From positions 153,184,941-153,248,940 of the forward strand of contig NC_081553.1 of NCBI RefSeq assembly GCF_963082655.1: 64,000 nucleotides of DNA, read 5' to 3'. A program made the position numbers and the translations under genes. Below are positions 1-10,116 of this stretch, piece after piece. The stretch comes from Stomoxys calcitrans (Eukaryota; Arthropoda; Insecta; Diptera; Muscidae). Each line of letters starts with the position of its first letter. Position 1 is the first letter of the stretch. The notes beneath the pieces are model-generated. The model did not search any database. It saw only the letters and a list, made by a program, of their open reading frames with translations, and was not told where the DNA came from.

Positions 1-148
1 TTGAAAGATATAATAGATATATCGGAGAATCGACAAATTTTAAAAAGGAAAATTATATTATTTTTAAATTCTTAAGGTAATACATTTGTAAATATATTGT
101 TATTAGTCTGTAAGGGTATTTATTATCTATAGATTTAAATAAAAAAAA
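1..148. other. AT-rich sequence, nothing recognised
   Basis: No coding region or known repeat end is visible here. The stretch abuts the 5'-truncated end of a LINE-A copy that starts near 149. Confidence 0.5.
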
Positions 149-1640
149 GGCTTATGGGTGTCGCATAACTTGCCTTGCCGGGCTTGGGTTTAAACACCAC
201 CTTTGCCTCCTGTCAGGCTTTCGAAGTATATGCAAGTCCTAGGCATGCTGTGAAAATACAGGCCAGGTGGGGTGCCAGAAGTCCCCGGCTACATTTACGC
301 AATCGACCTTTTCACAGAAAAACTTACAGAAGGCATGTTTTGCCGCTCTGGTTATCTTATTGTACTTCTTGTGCCGTGTGTAATGCACATCCCAATATAC
401 TTCCGATTTTTTACGACGTGCTGTGTTAAAAAGTCTGCGAACCTCTTTCCCAATGTTGCGAATCTCCCCCGGTCATCCAGAGTTTTTCTTGATCTTATTT
501 CCTTTCTCGAGGAGGACAGCTATCTTCAAAAGACCCCACTAGTGCAGTCGTAATCCTGTTGACATTGTCGTCAATGTCTTCTATGCTTGGACAATCTAAA
601 TAATCTTGTCCAAGTCTTCTACTGAGTAGTCTTCCGAATTTTGGCCTATTGGTTTTCAACTTATTACGGAAGCTTATCGGATTCGGCGCTGGCCGTGTTA
701 TTCTAAACCTAATGTATTTACAGCGGTGTTACCAATATTAAGTGTTATAAGTTCGATAGTATTTAAGAATACTGCCAGGCTTGACCCCACTTATTAATGT
801 TGGTACTACCCCACGAAATGTACTGAGAGTTCTCATCGCACCCTTTTAGTACCCCATTTCTTGTCTGTTTTGCTTTCATCAGCAACCGTTGCAGTTCCAA
901 CGTAGGTGGTAGTGTCGAAAGGCCCAAAGGCAGATAATGTGATGCCAGGTATGCTCCACCGTCTTCTTACTGTTGCATCTGAAGTTGACAACTCTGGGGA
1001 AAAAACATAATCAAAATTTTTGTGACAAAAAACGCAAGTCCTCTGGCGAATACCAGTGGAATAATTGGTAGTTATTATGGTGCAGTCCAGAAACTTTGTT
1101 TCGGGTCGTCATGGCTCCTTAATTAATGCAATATGAATCCTGCGTGTAGCTTTCTCGCTTCGGTGGTAGAGCTGGCAAACTAACGATAATCGCAACATTC
1201 GATATTTTCGATAGTTTTAATAATAAATATCGATGGTATCGATACTATCGTTAAATTCCCATCACCTATATATCAAACGAAAATGAGAATTAAAAATCAG
1301 GAGATCGTTTTATAGTAAAGCAATATCAATGCACAGACCAAATAAAACCAAGATTAATAACGTCAGTTGGAAGTCATGAGATAAATCATTGTTCGAAATG
1401 TTAGCCTAATCGGATGAAAATTGCGCCCTCTATAGGCGCAACGTTTCTTAAAGAATGCATTCATTGTCGGAATGATTATCTATATTTAATTTTGCAAAAA
1501 AAATTAACTTTTGCTATAGTTTCCATCGGAAAAATATCAATAGATATTTAGTCAAAAAAATATAGTTGGTATCGATACTGCCATCGATATTTTGTCAGCT
1601 CTATTCGGTTGAGGTTTATCTGGATAACCTCAATAATTGG
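149..1640 (-). mobile_element. LINE-A copy 1 (endonuclease to start of RT), degenerate
   Basis: This minus-strand remnant of a non-LTR retrotransposon aligns by eye with the better copy at 59975-63650. From high to low coordinates it holds the endonuclease part (about 700-1166), the linker before the reverse transcriptase (about 300-680) and the start of RT (149-300). Internal deletions and stops abolish coding. A hAT-like MITE (1167-1603) interrupts it, and the LINE resumes at 1612 with AGGTTTATCTGG, matching the uninterrupted copy near 63643. Confidence 0.75.
1167..1603. mobile_element. hAT-like MITE with 8-bp target duplication
   Basis: A 437-bp non-coding element. Its ends are TAGAGCTGGCAAA and the inverted TTTGTCAGCTCTA, a hAT-type terminal repeat. 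It is flanked by the 8-bp near-duplicate TTCGGTGG (1159-1166) and TTCGGTTG (1604-1611). The LINE-A copy near 63640 provides the empty site. The element is rich in CGATA and TATCGATA motifs near both ends. No transposase is encoded, so it must depend on one in trans. Confidence 0.8.
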
Positions 1641-1705
1641 TCCTCTAGTCATTGGGCTTCCTGGGAGTGGGTGATCTCATTGGGCTTCCTGGGAGATCTC
1701 GTGAT

Positions 1706-2447
1706 CATTTGGGACAGTCAGTTAAGTTAAGCCCCTAGACATGCTTCTGCAATATGGCCCAGATCGGTCCAGATTTGGATATAGCTGCCATATAGACCGA
1801 TCTTTCGATTTAAGGTTTTGGGCCCATAAAAGGCGCATTTATTGCCCGATGTCGCCGAAATTTGGGTCAGTGAGTTGTGTTAGGCCCTTCGACATCTTTC
1901 TTTAAATTGGCCAAAATCGGTTCAGATTTGAATATTGCTGCCATATATAGACCGATCTCTCGATTTGAGGTTTTGGACCCATAAAAGGCGCATTTATTGT
2001 CGGATGTAGCCGAAATTTAAGACAGTGAGTTGTGTTAGGCCACTCGACATCTTTCTTCAATTAAGCCTAGATCAGTTTATATTTTGATATTGCTGCCATA
2101 TAGACCGATCTCTCGATTTAAGGTTTTGGGGCCACAAAAAGCGCATTTATGGTCCGATTTTGCAGAAATTTGGGACAGTGACTTATGTTAGGCTTTTCGA
2201 CATCCGTGCCGTATATGGGTCAGACCGTTTCCTTTTTAGATATAGCTACTAAAAAGACCAATATTTTGTTATACACAATTGAACAATGACTTGTACTTAT
2301 AAGTATTTGGTCCAAATCGGATATAGCTGCTATGGGGCATAAGGTATGCATTTTTCACCGGAAGTTGACGAAAGGTATTTAGCGTATATACCCGGTGGTG
2401 GGTATTCAAAGTTCGACCGGCCGAACTTAATGCCCTTTTACTTGTTG
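1706..2447 (-). mobile_element. HINE-B copy 1
   Basis: A minus-orientation member of HINE-B, related to 26519-27880. The motif for GCCATATAGACCGATCT recurs at 1787, 1940 and 2095, spacings of 153 and 155 bp. The hairpin end is at the right: a GGTGGTGGGTAT motif, then the GGCCGGCC palindrome, then the terminal TTTTACTTGTT. The left end is truncated. No protein is encoded. Confidence 0.75.
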
Positions 2448-2619
2448 CGTTTTCAATCGAACATGTTTATATTTCCACGTGTTGTCATTTCGACCAAATA
2501 ATACTGTGAAAATCGCATTCTCGTCTTCGGATGAAGAACTTTTTAGCAATGCATCTAATATGCCGTTAGCTAAATAAAACGCATTCACTCATATATTCAT
2601 ATTCATATATTTCATTATA

Positions 2620-3572
2620 TTGGGTTGCCTAAAAAGTAACTGCGGATTTTTTAAAAGAAATTAAATGCATTTTTAATAATACTTAGAATGAACTTTAATC
2701 AAATATATAATTGCCATTTTGTTCGATAACCTTTTGCCATCTTCCTGGCAAATTTAGTATTCCACGCTCATAGAACTTCTGGCCTTTATCTGCAAAAAAC
2801 TGAACCAAGTGCGATTTTATAGCCCCATCATTGCCGAAAGTTTTACTATTTAAGGAGTTCTGCAAAGATCGAAATAAATGGTAGTCTGATGGTGCAAGGT
2901 CAGGGCTATATGGTGGATGCATCAAAAGTTCCCAGCCAAGCTCACTCAGTTTTTGGCGAGTGACCAAAGATGTGTGCGGTCTAGCGTTGTCCTGGTGGAA
3001 TATGACACCTTTACGATTGACCAATTCTGGTCGCTTCTCCTTGATGACTGTATTCAATTTGTCCAATTGTTGACAGTAAACATCCGAATTAATCGTTTGG
3101 TTACTTGGAAGCAGCTCAAAATATACCACACCCTTCCAATCCCACCAAACAGACAGCATAACCTTCTTTTGGTGGATATCAGCCTTTGAAGTTTGAGCTG
3201 GTTCACCATGCTTGGACCATGATCGTTTTCGACTAACGTTGTTGTAAACAATCCATTTTTCATCTCCAGTTATGATTCGTTTTAAAAACGGACCGAATTC
3301 ATTGCGTTTAAGGTGCATATCACAAGCGTTGATTCGGTTTGTTAAATGAATTTCTTTCAATACATGTGGTACCCATATTAAAATTGACGCCAAACAAACA
3401 AATGTAAACAAAATATCGCGCACCTTTTTTCTAAAGCAAGCTAAAAGTAACAGCTGATAACTGACAGAAGAAAGAATGCAATTACAGAGTCACAAGCCGT
3501 TGAAAAAGTTTGTCAACGCCGACTATATTACTACTACAATATTTTACCGACATTACTTTTTGGGCAACCCAA
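2620..3572 (-). mobile_element. mariner element, 953 bp, internally deleted
   Basis: Terminal inverted repeats TTGGGTTGCCTAAAAAGTAA and TTACTTTTTGGGCAACCCAA are flanked by TA on both sides (2618-2619, 3573-3574). Mariners are usually about 1.3 kb; this copy lacks the part encoding the N-terminal helix-turn-helix DNA-binding domain. The right flank is a Helitron, but the left flank does not match the corresponding Helitron sequence, so the site was rearranged or the Helitron was already truncated. Confidence 0.9.
2695..3423 (-). CDS. mariner transposase, catalytic part (DD34D)
   Basis: A 242-residue open frame with the mariner DDE domain. The three acidic positions are visible: GDEKW (about residue 53), HQDNARPH (about 144) and SPDLAPSDYHLF (about 174-179). 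The second and third aspartates are separated by 34 residues, the mariner DD34D signature. The first 18 or so residues do not look like transposase, and the roughly 100-residue N-terminal helix-turn-helix region is missing. The protein would keep the cut-and-paste catalytic core but not the domain that binds the inverted repeats. The annotated start is simply the first ATG. Confidence 0.8.
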   Translation of the reverse strand: MRDILFTFVCLASILIWVPHVLKEIHLTNRINACDMHLKRNEFGPFLKRIITGDEKWIVYNNVSRKRSWSKHGEPAQTSKADIHQKKVMLSVWWDWKGVVYFELLPSNQTINSDVYCQQLDKLNTVIKEKRPELVNRKGVIFHQDNARPHTSLVTRQKLSELGWELLMHPPYSPDLAPSDYHLFRSLQNSLNSKTFGNDGAIKSHLVQFFADKGQKFYERGILNLPGRWQKVIEQNGNYIFD

Positions 3573-4380
3573 TATTTTCCGGGCTTAATGTTAGGGGACC
3601 ACTCCAATCCCCAAAACAACCCTTAAATCGGGCAAATTTACCGACAATGTCAATGTGCAGCTAAAATGAAAGGTTTTGGGGGGTGGAGCAAGAATTGATA
3701 CCCATTTTCAGGACCAATTTTCTGGGGGTCTTCCCCTTTCCCAAAATACCCCACAAACAGCAATTTTTTAGTGACCATCGCAATATGGGGCTCAAATAAA
3801 GGTATTTGGGAGTAGAATACGAATTTGACATCGAAATGTAGGACCATGTATTTAGGGCATCACCCTTTCCCAAAACACCCCCAAAGGGAAAATTTTTTCG
3901 ACCATGCCAATATGTGGTTCAAATGGAAGGTATTTAAGATTAGAAAACGAATTTGATAACCGATCTTGGGGCCATGTGTTTGGGGGACGTCTCATCCTGT
4001 AAAATCCTCTTAAGCCAATGGCAATATGGGGTTTAAATAAATGGTATTTGAGAGAAGAGCACTATGCGGATGTTTTTTCAGGGCCAAGTATCTGGGGGAC
4101 CGCCTCTCCCCCGAAAACACCATTACATCAGACATTATGAGAATATCGGGCTGAAATGAAGTATTTTATGAATGGAGTAACCTTACATCCAAACTTAAAT
4201 TAGTAGACCAATAAAGATCATATGGGATTCAGATAAAGGCACTTATATTGTTAAACTGTTAGTCAAGTTAGCATGGATTTCACTAAAAGATTTTTAATTG
4301 TCGAAAATAAATATTCCACGGAAACTTTTGTTCCATATAAAGTAAAAGAAAGTGCAGCGGAGCGGGCCCGGGTCAGCTAG
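3573..4380 (+). mobile_element. Helitron copy 1, 3' part ending CTAG
   Basis: This matches the 3' half of the Helitron at 29731-31494. It holds decayed units of about 130 bp, each with a CAATATGGGG-type motif and a GGGGACC...CCCAAAACACCCC motif. The 3' terminus is the GC-rich GGAGCGGGCCCGGGTCAG followed by CTAG at 4377-4380 and then T, as expected for canonical Helitrons. It is non-autonomous, with no Rep/helicase coding. The 5' side stops at the mariner. Confidence 0.75.
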
Positions 4381-4689
4381 TTTATTATAAAATGATGTGG
4401 TTAGAAAAAAAATGTTGAGGGGGCTCAATCATGTGCAAAATTTTGACTTTAGGAAACATTTCATTGACGTTTAGAAAAAAATACTGAAATTTTGTCTTTA
4501 AAAAAACAATTATGAGATGGACCGGGCCAAATTTTATCTCAAGAGGATTTTTCACTAATTGAAAATTTGTATTTAAAAAATGACAAATTTAAAAACAATC
4601 TTTTTACGATTTCGACATTAGAAAAAAATTAAATTGAAGTTATATATGTTTTTATTAAAAATTTTTCTACACTCGGATGTTGTCCGGCT
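4381..4689. other. AT-rich intronic sequence
   Basis: About 300 bp of AT-rich DNA between a Helitron and a LINE-A copy. I see no gene or repeat terminus. Confidence 0.4.
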
Positions 4690-6180
4690 GCATAGGATTA
4701 TCTGTTTCTATTACAAATAGCATTTGACTGGTTTCCTAGATCGCAATTTTTTTCTTGCTGCGACACAAATGAATATACTCCTGTCCAGTCTCTAAGGGCC
4801 CGGTACTGGTCTAGGGATTGGATCAATGTGTCGGTCCGCACATTATTAAAAGCCCTCTTGATGTCAAGGCAAACCGCCAATGTGTACGTCTTGGCATCGA
4901 AGGATTCTTCTGTTTTATGCACAACTTCGTGCAAATTGCCTTACCTGGCTTGGGTATAAACAGCACCCTTACCTCCTGTCAGGCTTTCGGAGTATAGGCA
5001 CGCTGTGAAAATAGTTGCCAGATGAGGCACCAGATATCCGGAAATATTCCATCAGGTCCGCCTGACTTAAATGGTTTGAAGCTTCTTTAGGCTTCCTTGA
5101 CCATAAATTTCGTTACAATAAATCAACCTTATTATTCGGAGATTCCGGAGTCCCCGCGAGTCCCGTCGTATCCCATGGAAAATGAGTTTCATCAGAAGCC
5201 TCAACATATCCTCCGTTGTTTCTGCTCTCACTGCCATGATGTCTACTAACGTTTCAGTTTGAATATGGGATTTTGAGATAAACTTTTTTATCTTGGTGGA
5301 GTCATTAACGCTATCGACTTGGTCACAGAAAATCTTCCAGGAGGCACGTTTTGCCGCTCTGGTAATCTTACTGTATCCCTTGAGCCGTGTGTAATACACA
5401 TCCCAATATACTTCCGATTTTTTACGACGTGCTGTGTTAAAAAGTCTGCGGACCTCTTTCCCAATATTACGAATCTCCCCGGTCATCCAGGGTTTTTCTT
5501 GGGCTGATTTCCTTTCTCGAAGAGGACAACTATCTTCAAAAGACTCCACTAGTACAGTCGTAATCCTGTTGACATTGACGTCAATGTCTTCTATGCTTGG
5601 TCGATCAATTTTATCATGCCCAAGTCTTCTTCTGAGTAGTCTTCCGAATTTTGGCCTGTTGGTTTTCAACTTATTATGGAAGCTTATCGGATGCTGGCCG
5701 TGCTATTCTAAACCTACTGTATCGATGGTTTGAGTAGGAATGCTCCATGGAGACCCTCCAATCCTGAACCTCATCGAGAATATATTTTCCAACGATATTG
5801 TCACATCTAAAACCCCAACCCTAAACCTATTAACAAAGGTAGCGGTGTTACCAATATGAAGTGTTATTAGGTCGTTTGCATACAAAAATTCTTTCAGGGC
5901 TTGGCCTTGCTTATTAATGTTGGTACTACCCCACGAAATGTGGTGAGAATTGCTGCTCCGACGTAGGTGGCGGTGTCGGAGAGTCGAAAGACATATAATG
6001 TTATGACTGGTATGACCTCGGCCAAGTACCAATGTTAACATAGAATAATTGGTAGTTGATATGGTTCAGTCCAGAAACTTGGTTCCGGGTCGTCCATGGC
6101 TCCTGAATTAAGGCAATATGAATTTTGCCCTTGCTGATTTTCGCTATCAGAGCGTGAGTAGCTGCTTCGGTCCGGTGGAG
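4690..6180 (-). mobile_element. LINE-A copy 2, endonuclease to RT remnant
   Basis: Minus-strand non-LTR fragment. At 5703-6041 an AP-type endonuclease stretch is legible (NSHHISWGSTN, then a PTF-like and a DVTI motif). At 5067-5669 lies the linker before RT. At 4698-4934 is RT motif A with DIKRAFNNV, a variant of the family's DIEGAFNNV. A deletion near 4930-4940 joins the motif A segment to upstream sequence and removes the intervening RT motifs. Frameshifts break it throughout. Confidence 0.75.
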
Positions 6181-7262
6181 TGGGTGTAGTGAAGTGCATT
6201 GAGTTTCCCTTCACCGCACTGCCTGATGTTTTAATATTAGGATCTTTGCATATCCTAGTTTTCCGAATCTTGAGAAAGTCGGTAATGGTTCCATCATCGG
6301 GTCCCTGTTCGTTAAGCTGTATCGAGTTTACCCGAGTTTACCTGTCCCTGCACTGTCTGATGATCCAATATTAGGATTTTTGCCTGTTCTAGTCTTCTAA
6401 CTCTTGAGAAAATCAGGTTCTTGGGGGTAGGTCATGGTCTCATTGTCGGTTCCCTGTGCGTTAGGCGGCAGTCCTGTGTCACTGCACTGCAGCATTAGGA
6501 TCTTTTACGCCATTTAGTCTTAGCCAAACTTTTCACGGAGACCTCATCAATGCCCACCACAAGGAGAGTTCCTTCCTCCTTCTCCTTCCTGGGGAAAACC
6601 TCATATTTCTCTACGACAAAATTTTTGTTTTGCTTGTTTGAGACGTCCATCATGCGTTCCGTCGCGATTTCACCGCCCACATACTAGATGAAGACCGTAG
6701 CCTTTGTCAGCTGTGTGATGTCCATCTTTTTCACAAGGTCGAGCTTTGCGCTAAGGAGAATGTGGATACTTTCAACGAGTTTTTGACGGGATCAATACAC
6801 TCCGCCGAAGCAAAGCGCAGCATTAAGATGTCCCCTCTATACTCACAGCTCATAATTCACCTGAGACCGCACGATCAAAGCCATCGCTCACTTCTGCCGG
6901 CATCCCGCTGGCCCCATTCTTCAGCTGGGATGACTGTTTCATTGACACAGCCGCTGTCTGAATCCGCGTCCGAAACACCACCTTTGCTTAAAGGCTGGAG
7001 ACGAACTGTGCACCCTCTGGTTTATCCGTCTCTTCCTCATTAATTAGTCTGACGACTAGTTGTGCGCTTGAAGCATTACTCTCGACTACAGGTGCCCAGG
7101 CACCCACACCTATAGGAGGGGAGGACAACATGTTGCGGTCGAACGTCACCACCGCAGCTGTTGGGTCTTTAGAGTTTATTTTGAGCCTCCTAGTACCTAT
7201 CCGAGAAACGGACATTTTTCTTTGAGGATCGAATTGAAAACACGTCTGCTCCACCCAACGGC
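6181..7262 (-). pseudogene. LINE ORF1 remnant (gag-like) of LINE-A type
   Basis: Upstream of the LINE-A endonuclease on the minus strand, broken frames carry an ORF1-like protein. The best piece (6988-7272) begins with a basic and hydrophobic leader and contains SKDPTAAVV, which recurs in the LINE-B ORF1 at 8713. A Lys/Glu-rich piece lies at 6495-6680. ORF1 proteins of these LINEs bind the element RNA. Stops and frameshifts make this copy non-functional. Assignment to LINE-A rests on position and orientation. Confidence 0.5.
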
Positions 7263-7269
7263 TCCTGGA

Positions 7270-7345
7270 CATAATCTGCTATAGCTCCCATACAAACCGA
7301 TCTACCGGTTTGACTTCTTGATCACTCACAAGCCGCAATTTTTTG
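7270..7345 (-). mobile_element. HINE-A fragment
   Basis: A 76-bp piece of one HINE-A unit (GCTCCCATACAAACCGATCT ... CGCAATTTTTTGTCC) sits between two LINE-A segments. It has neither element end. Confidence 0.6.
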
Positions 7346-8575
7346 TCCTATCGTCGCCTCGATTATACCGCGATGGTATTAGCTGCTCCCATCCTCAACC
7401 CATTCTCCTATCGCCTTAAGTCTCATAGATATAGTGGCTGTCTCACACTTAATCTGTATGCCAATGGGTCGGATATCTAGAATAGTCTCCAGTCCCCTAG
7501 TGGGTGTGATCCTCATCGCTCCGCCTATGCCAAGACAATATGTTATCTGAACTTGTGGCATGGTCCTTGTGTTGCACTTTTTCTCTATAGCAGTCCACCA
7601 AATTACTGATGCGTAAGTAAGTTTGGTCTAATCACGCTCCTGTAGAGCCAGTGAACTATAATCGGAATCAGGCTCCTTTTCGAGCCTACTGGGTTAACAT
7701 TGAGACCTATGGGTCTAGCCCAGTCATATGCCATAATCAAGACGCTTTCAGCCCTTCTGCATAGGATCCTTACGCCTAAGAACTACAATATAATAACATC
7801 GTCTGTATAGCAGACGGGTGGTCACCCAAGGGAGTGGCGTGCTTTGTGCCACTTTCTCCCTTATATTTATACCATGGGACATACAATTTTTACACCTGTT
7901 CCTTAGCATATGGTTTATCCAGTCTCTAAGGACGGGGCCCACCCGGTACTGGTCTAAGGATTGGATTAGTGTGTCGATCCGCACATTATTAAAAGCCCCC
8001 TCAATGTCAATGCATACCGCCAGGGTGTACGTTTTGGCATCGAAGGGTTTTTCTATTTTATGCACAACCATGCACGATGGCAGTCTCCCCCGACCTTCCC
8101 TTGACATAGGCATGCTATTTGTATTTGAGTAGTTCGCTGGATATCCAACTCTTTATCATTGTGTGCACAATACGTTCCATGGTTTTGAGTAGAAAGGATG
8201 TAAGGCTTATAGGTGTGTAGGCCTTTGGTGTCGCATAACTTGCCTCGCCGGGCTTGGGTATAAACACCACCCTTGCCTCCTACCAGGCTTACGGAGTATA
8301 TGCAGATCCCAGGCACGCTGTGAAAATATTGGCCAGAAAGTCTACCTCTTTCTGAAGTAACGACTGAAATATTCCATCAGGTCCGGGTGACTTAAATGGT
8401 TTGAAGCTCCTCAAGGATCCCTTCACCATAAATTGCGTAATTATAAACCTTCGATCAACATCATTATTCCAAGATTCCGGTGTCTCAGTGAGTCCCGTCG
8501 TATCCTTGTTTAAAGCGTTGAGTGATGCGTACAATTTGTTATTTCGCTCTGCAAGAATTTTCCTGTTACTCGTAG
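7346..8575 (-). mobile_element. LINE-A copy 3, RT fragments
   Basis: Minus-strand LINE-A remnant. The most readable part is 7748-8113: RT motif A as CIDIEGAFNNV followed by the QSLDQYRVGPVLRDW segment. Further fragments run toward the finger region (8289-8534, SPGPDGIFQ) and past the palm (7379-7561). The YADD box region is deleted. The copy lies head-to-head with the LINE-B copy that begins at about 8600. Confidence 0.7.
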
Positions 8576-8712
8576 TAGGTCATTAGTTTTGGAACAAAAA
8601 TTTAAGTATTTGCTTTCAAGTATAGTTGCAATAGAGGTGTCCATTAGGTGGTTGATGATCTGCGTCTGTCTCCAGTGGAGCCGCAGATCTAGAGCCCGGG
8701 AGTAGGCTTAGA

Positions 8713-10116
8713 ATGGATTCCAAAGACCCAACAGCTGCGGTGGTGGTATCAGGTCGTAGCATGTTGTCTGCTACTGAAACCTCGACTGGTGAAGCGGCTG
8801 CTCCAAGCTCTACTAGCCGACAGACGACTGGTCAGCAGGGACTTTTGACGAAGGCACCTGGTTCGAGTCTTAAGGACAAGGCCGAATCTATTCTATCTTC
8901 GCATGCCTATAATTTGCCTAGGCCATCGAACTTCCCCGGCAAACCAACAGGCTCTTTTAAAGGTTTGAATAATAGAAGACCCATTTTATTTACTCAGACT
9001 CAGGTTTATTGAGAGGCTTAGTGCGAATTATCCTAATATTATCACTAATAGGGATGGAGACACCGCAGTCAGCAAAACGGTTGCGGTCACCTGGAGGGCA
9101 TCCCATGCCTTTGCTAATGTCGCAAGGGACAGTTTGGTGATGGCAGTTGTCGACAAGGGAGAAGAACAAGGTTGCATACCTAGAAATAATTGGAGCGAGA
9201 TAGTCGATGGTCTGTAATCTCCTTGGGTCTCCTCCAGTTTGTGACGGTGCTGGCTATTATCGGGGCCAATCAACGCCAAAAAAGATTGGTGAGATCTGGC
9301 CAGGAGCAGCACTGGATTTAGTCAAGAAGGAAGATATTCCTTCTCCACAGATGGCGCATGTTTGGAGACCAAGGATTCCCTCAGATCCTGAATCGATACT
9401 TGGAAGACTAAGGGAATGTAATCCCAATCTTACAATCTGGACTGGACTGGAAGATTGGAAGACTGGATGAGGCTGATGGTGACCGGAGACATGCAGTATT
9501 CGTAATAAACTCCGGCTGTCTCGCAAACGTCAACAAGTCTGAATCCTACGGATTCACCAAGTTGAAACAGAAGGTCTATAGAAGTGCTGGGGTTGGGAAA
9601 CACTTGCCTGAGGAACTATCGACCACATTGCTAAAATCTGGCGGATTGCAGGAGACTGAAAATCTACCTGCCACAATCGAGACAGGAGGGGATAGCATCG
9701 AAACGGGACCTGACAAGCCCTGTGTGGGTGGGTCATCCGGATGGACTGGGCCCAAGATGTGCTCCAGCGGGGAAGCATGGAACTCAAAAAGTACTTCGAT
9801 AGCATCAGCTAGTGATGCATCTAAAAAGGAATCGTCCACACGGCAAGAGTACAGTGTCCTCAGGAAGAGTGGTTCCACAGCTTTCTCACCTGCCCCTAGA
9901 TCCGTACGGAAGCTCATCATGAAAAGTTCTAACGTATCTTGTGAGTATGAACTCCTGGTGGAATCAAAAGACGAGGCTAACACAATAGTGGTGGAAGTCC
10001 TGACTATGGTCCTGTTTCTACAGATAAATCTCCACCATTGTAAGGCAGCTTCGGCGGCACTTAAGGTCCTCCTGATGGTAGGGGGATTTAATGTGGTTCT
10101 TATCCAAAAACCATGA
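8713..10116 (+). pseudogene. LINE-B ORF1 (gag-like) pseudogene
   Basis: The start MDSKDPTAAVV is followed by a Ser/Thr-rich low-complexity region to 9012. The frame then shifts, and the pieces at 9207-9470 and 9562-10116 continue. The middle part (PGAALDLVKKEDIP, then a WRPRIPSDPESIL stretch) resembles a domain common in fly LINE ORF1 proteins, which I take to be DUF4780-like from memory. The C-terminal part overlaps the start of ORF2, where VVLIQKP marks the beginning of the endonuclease. Several frameshifts; not functional. Confidence 0.55.

Noticed and set aside
2695..3423. Host SETMAR-like fused transposase gene
   Set aside because: There is no SET domain or upstream host exon, and inverted repeats with TA flanks enclose the frame, so it is an ordinary mariner copy.
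8900..9012. RRPILFTQTQVY resembles the start of an NK-2 homeodomain (RRVLFTQAQVYELE)
   Set aside because: It lies in a LINE-B ORF1, is followed at once by a stop and has no helix 1-2 continuation. In the shifted frame it reads as ORF1, so the similarity is coincidence.
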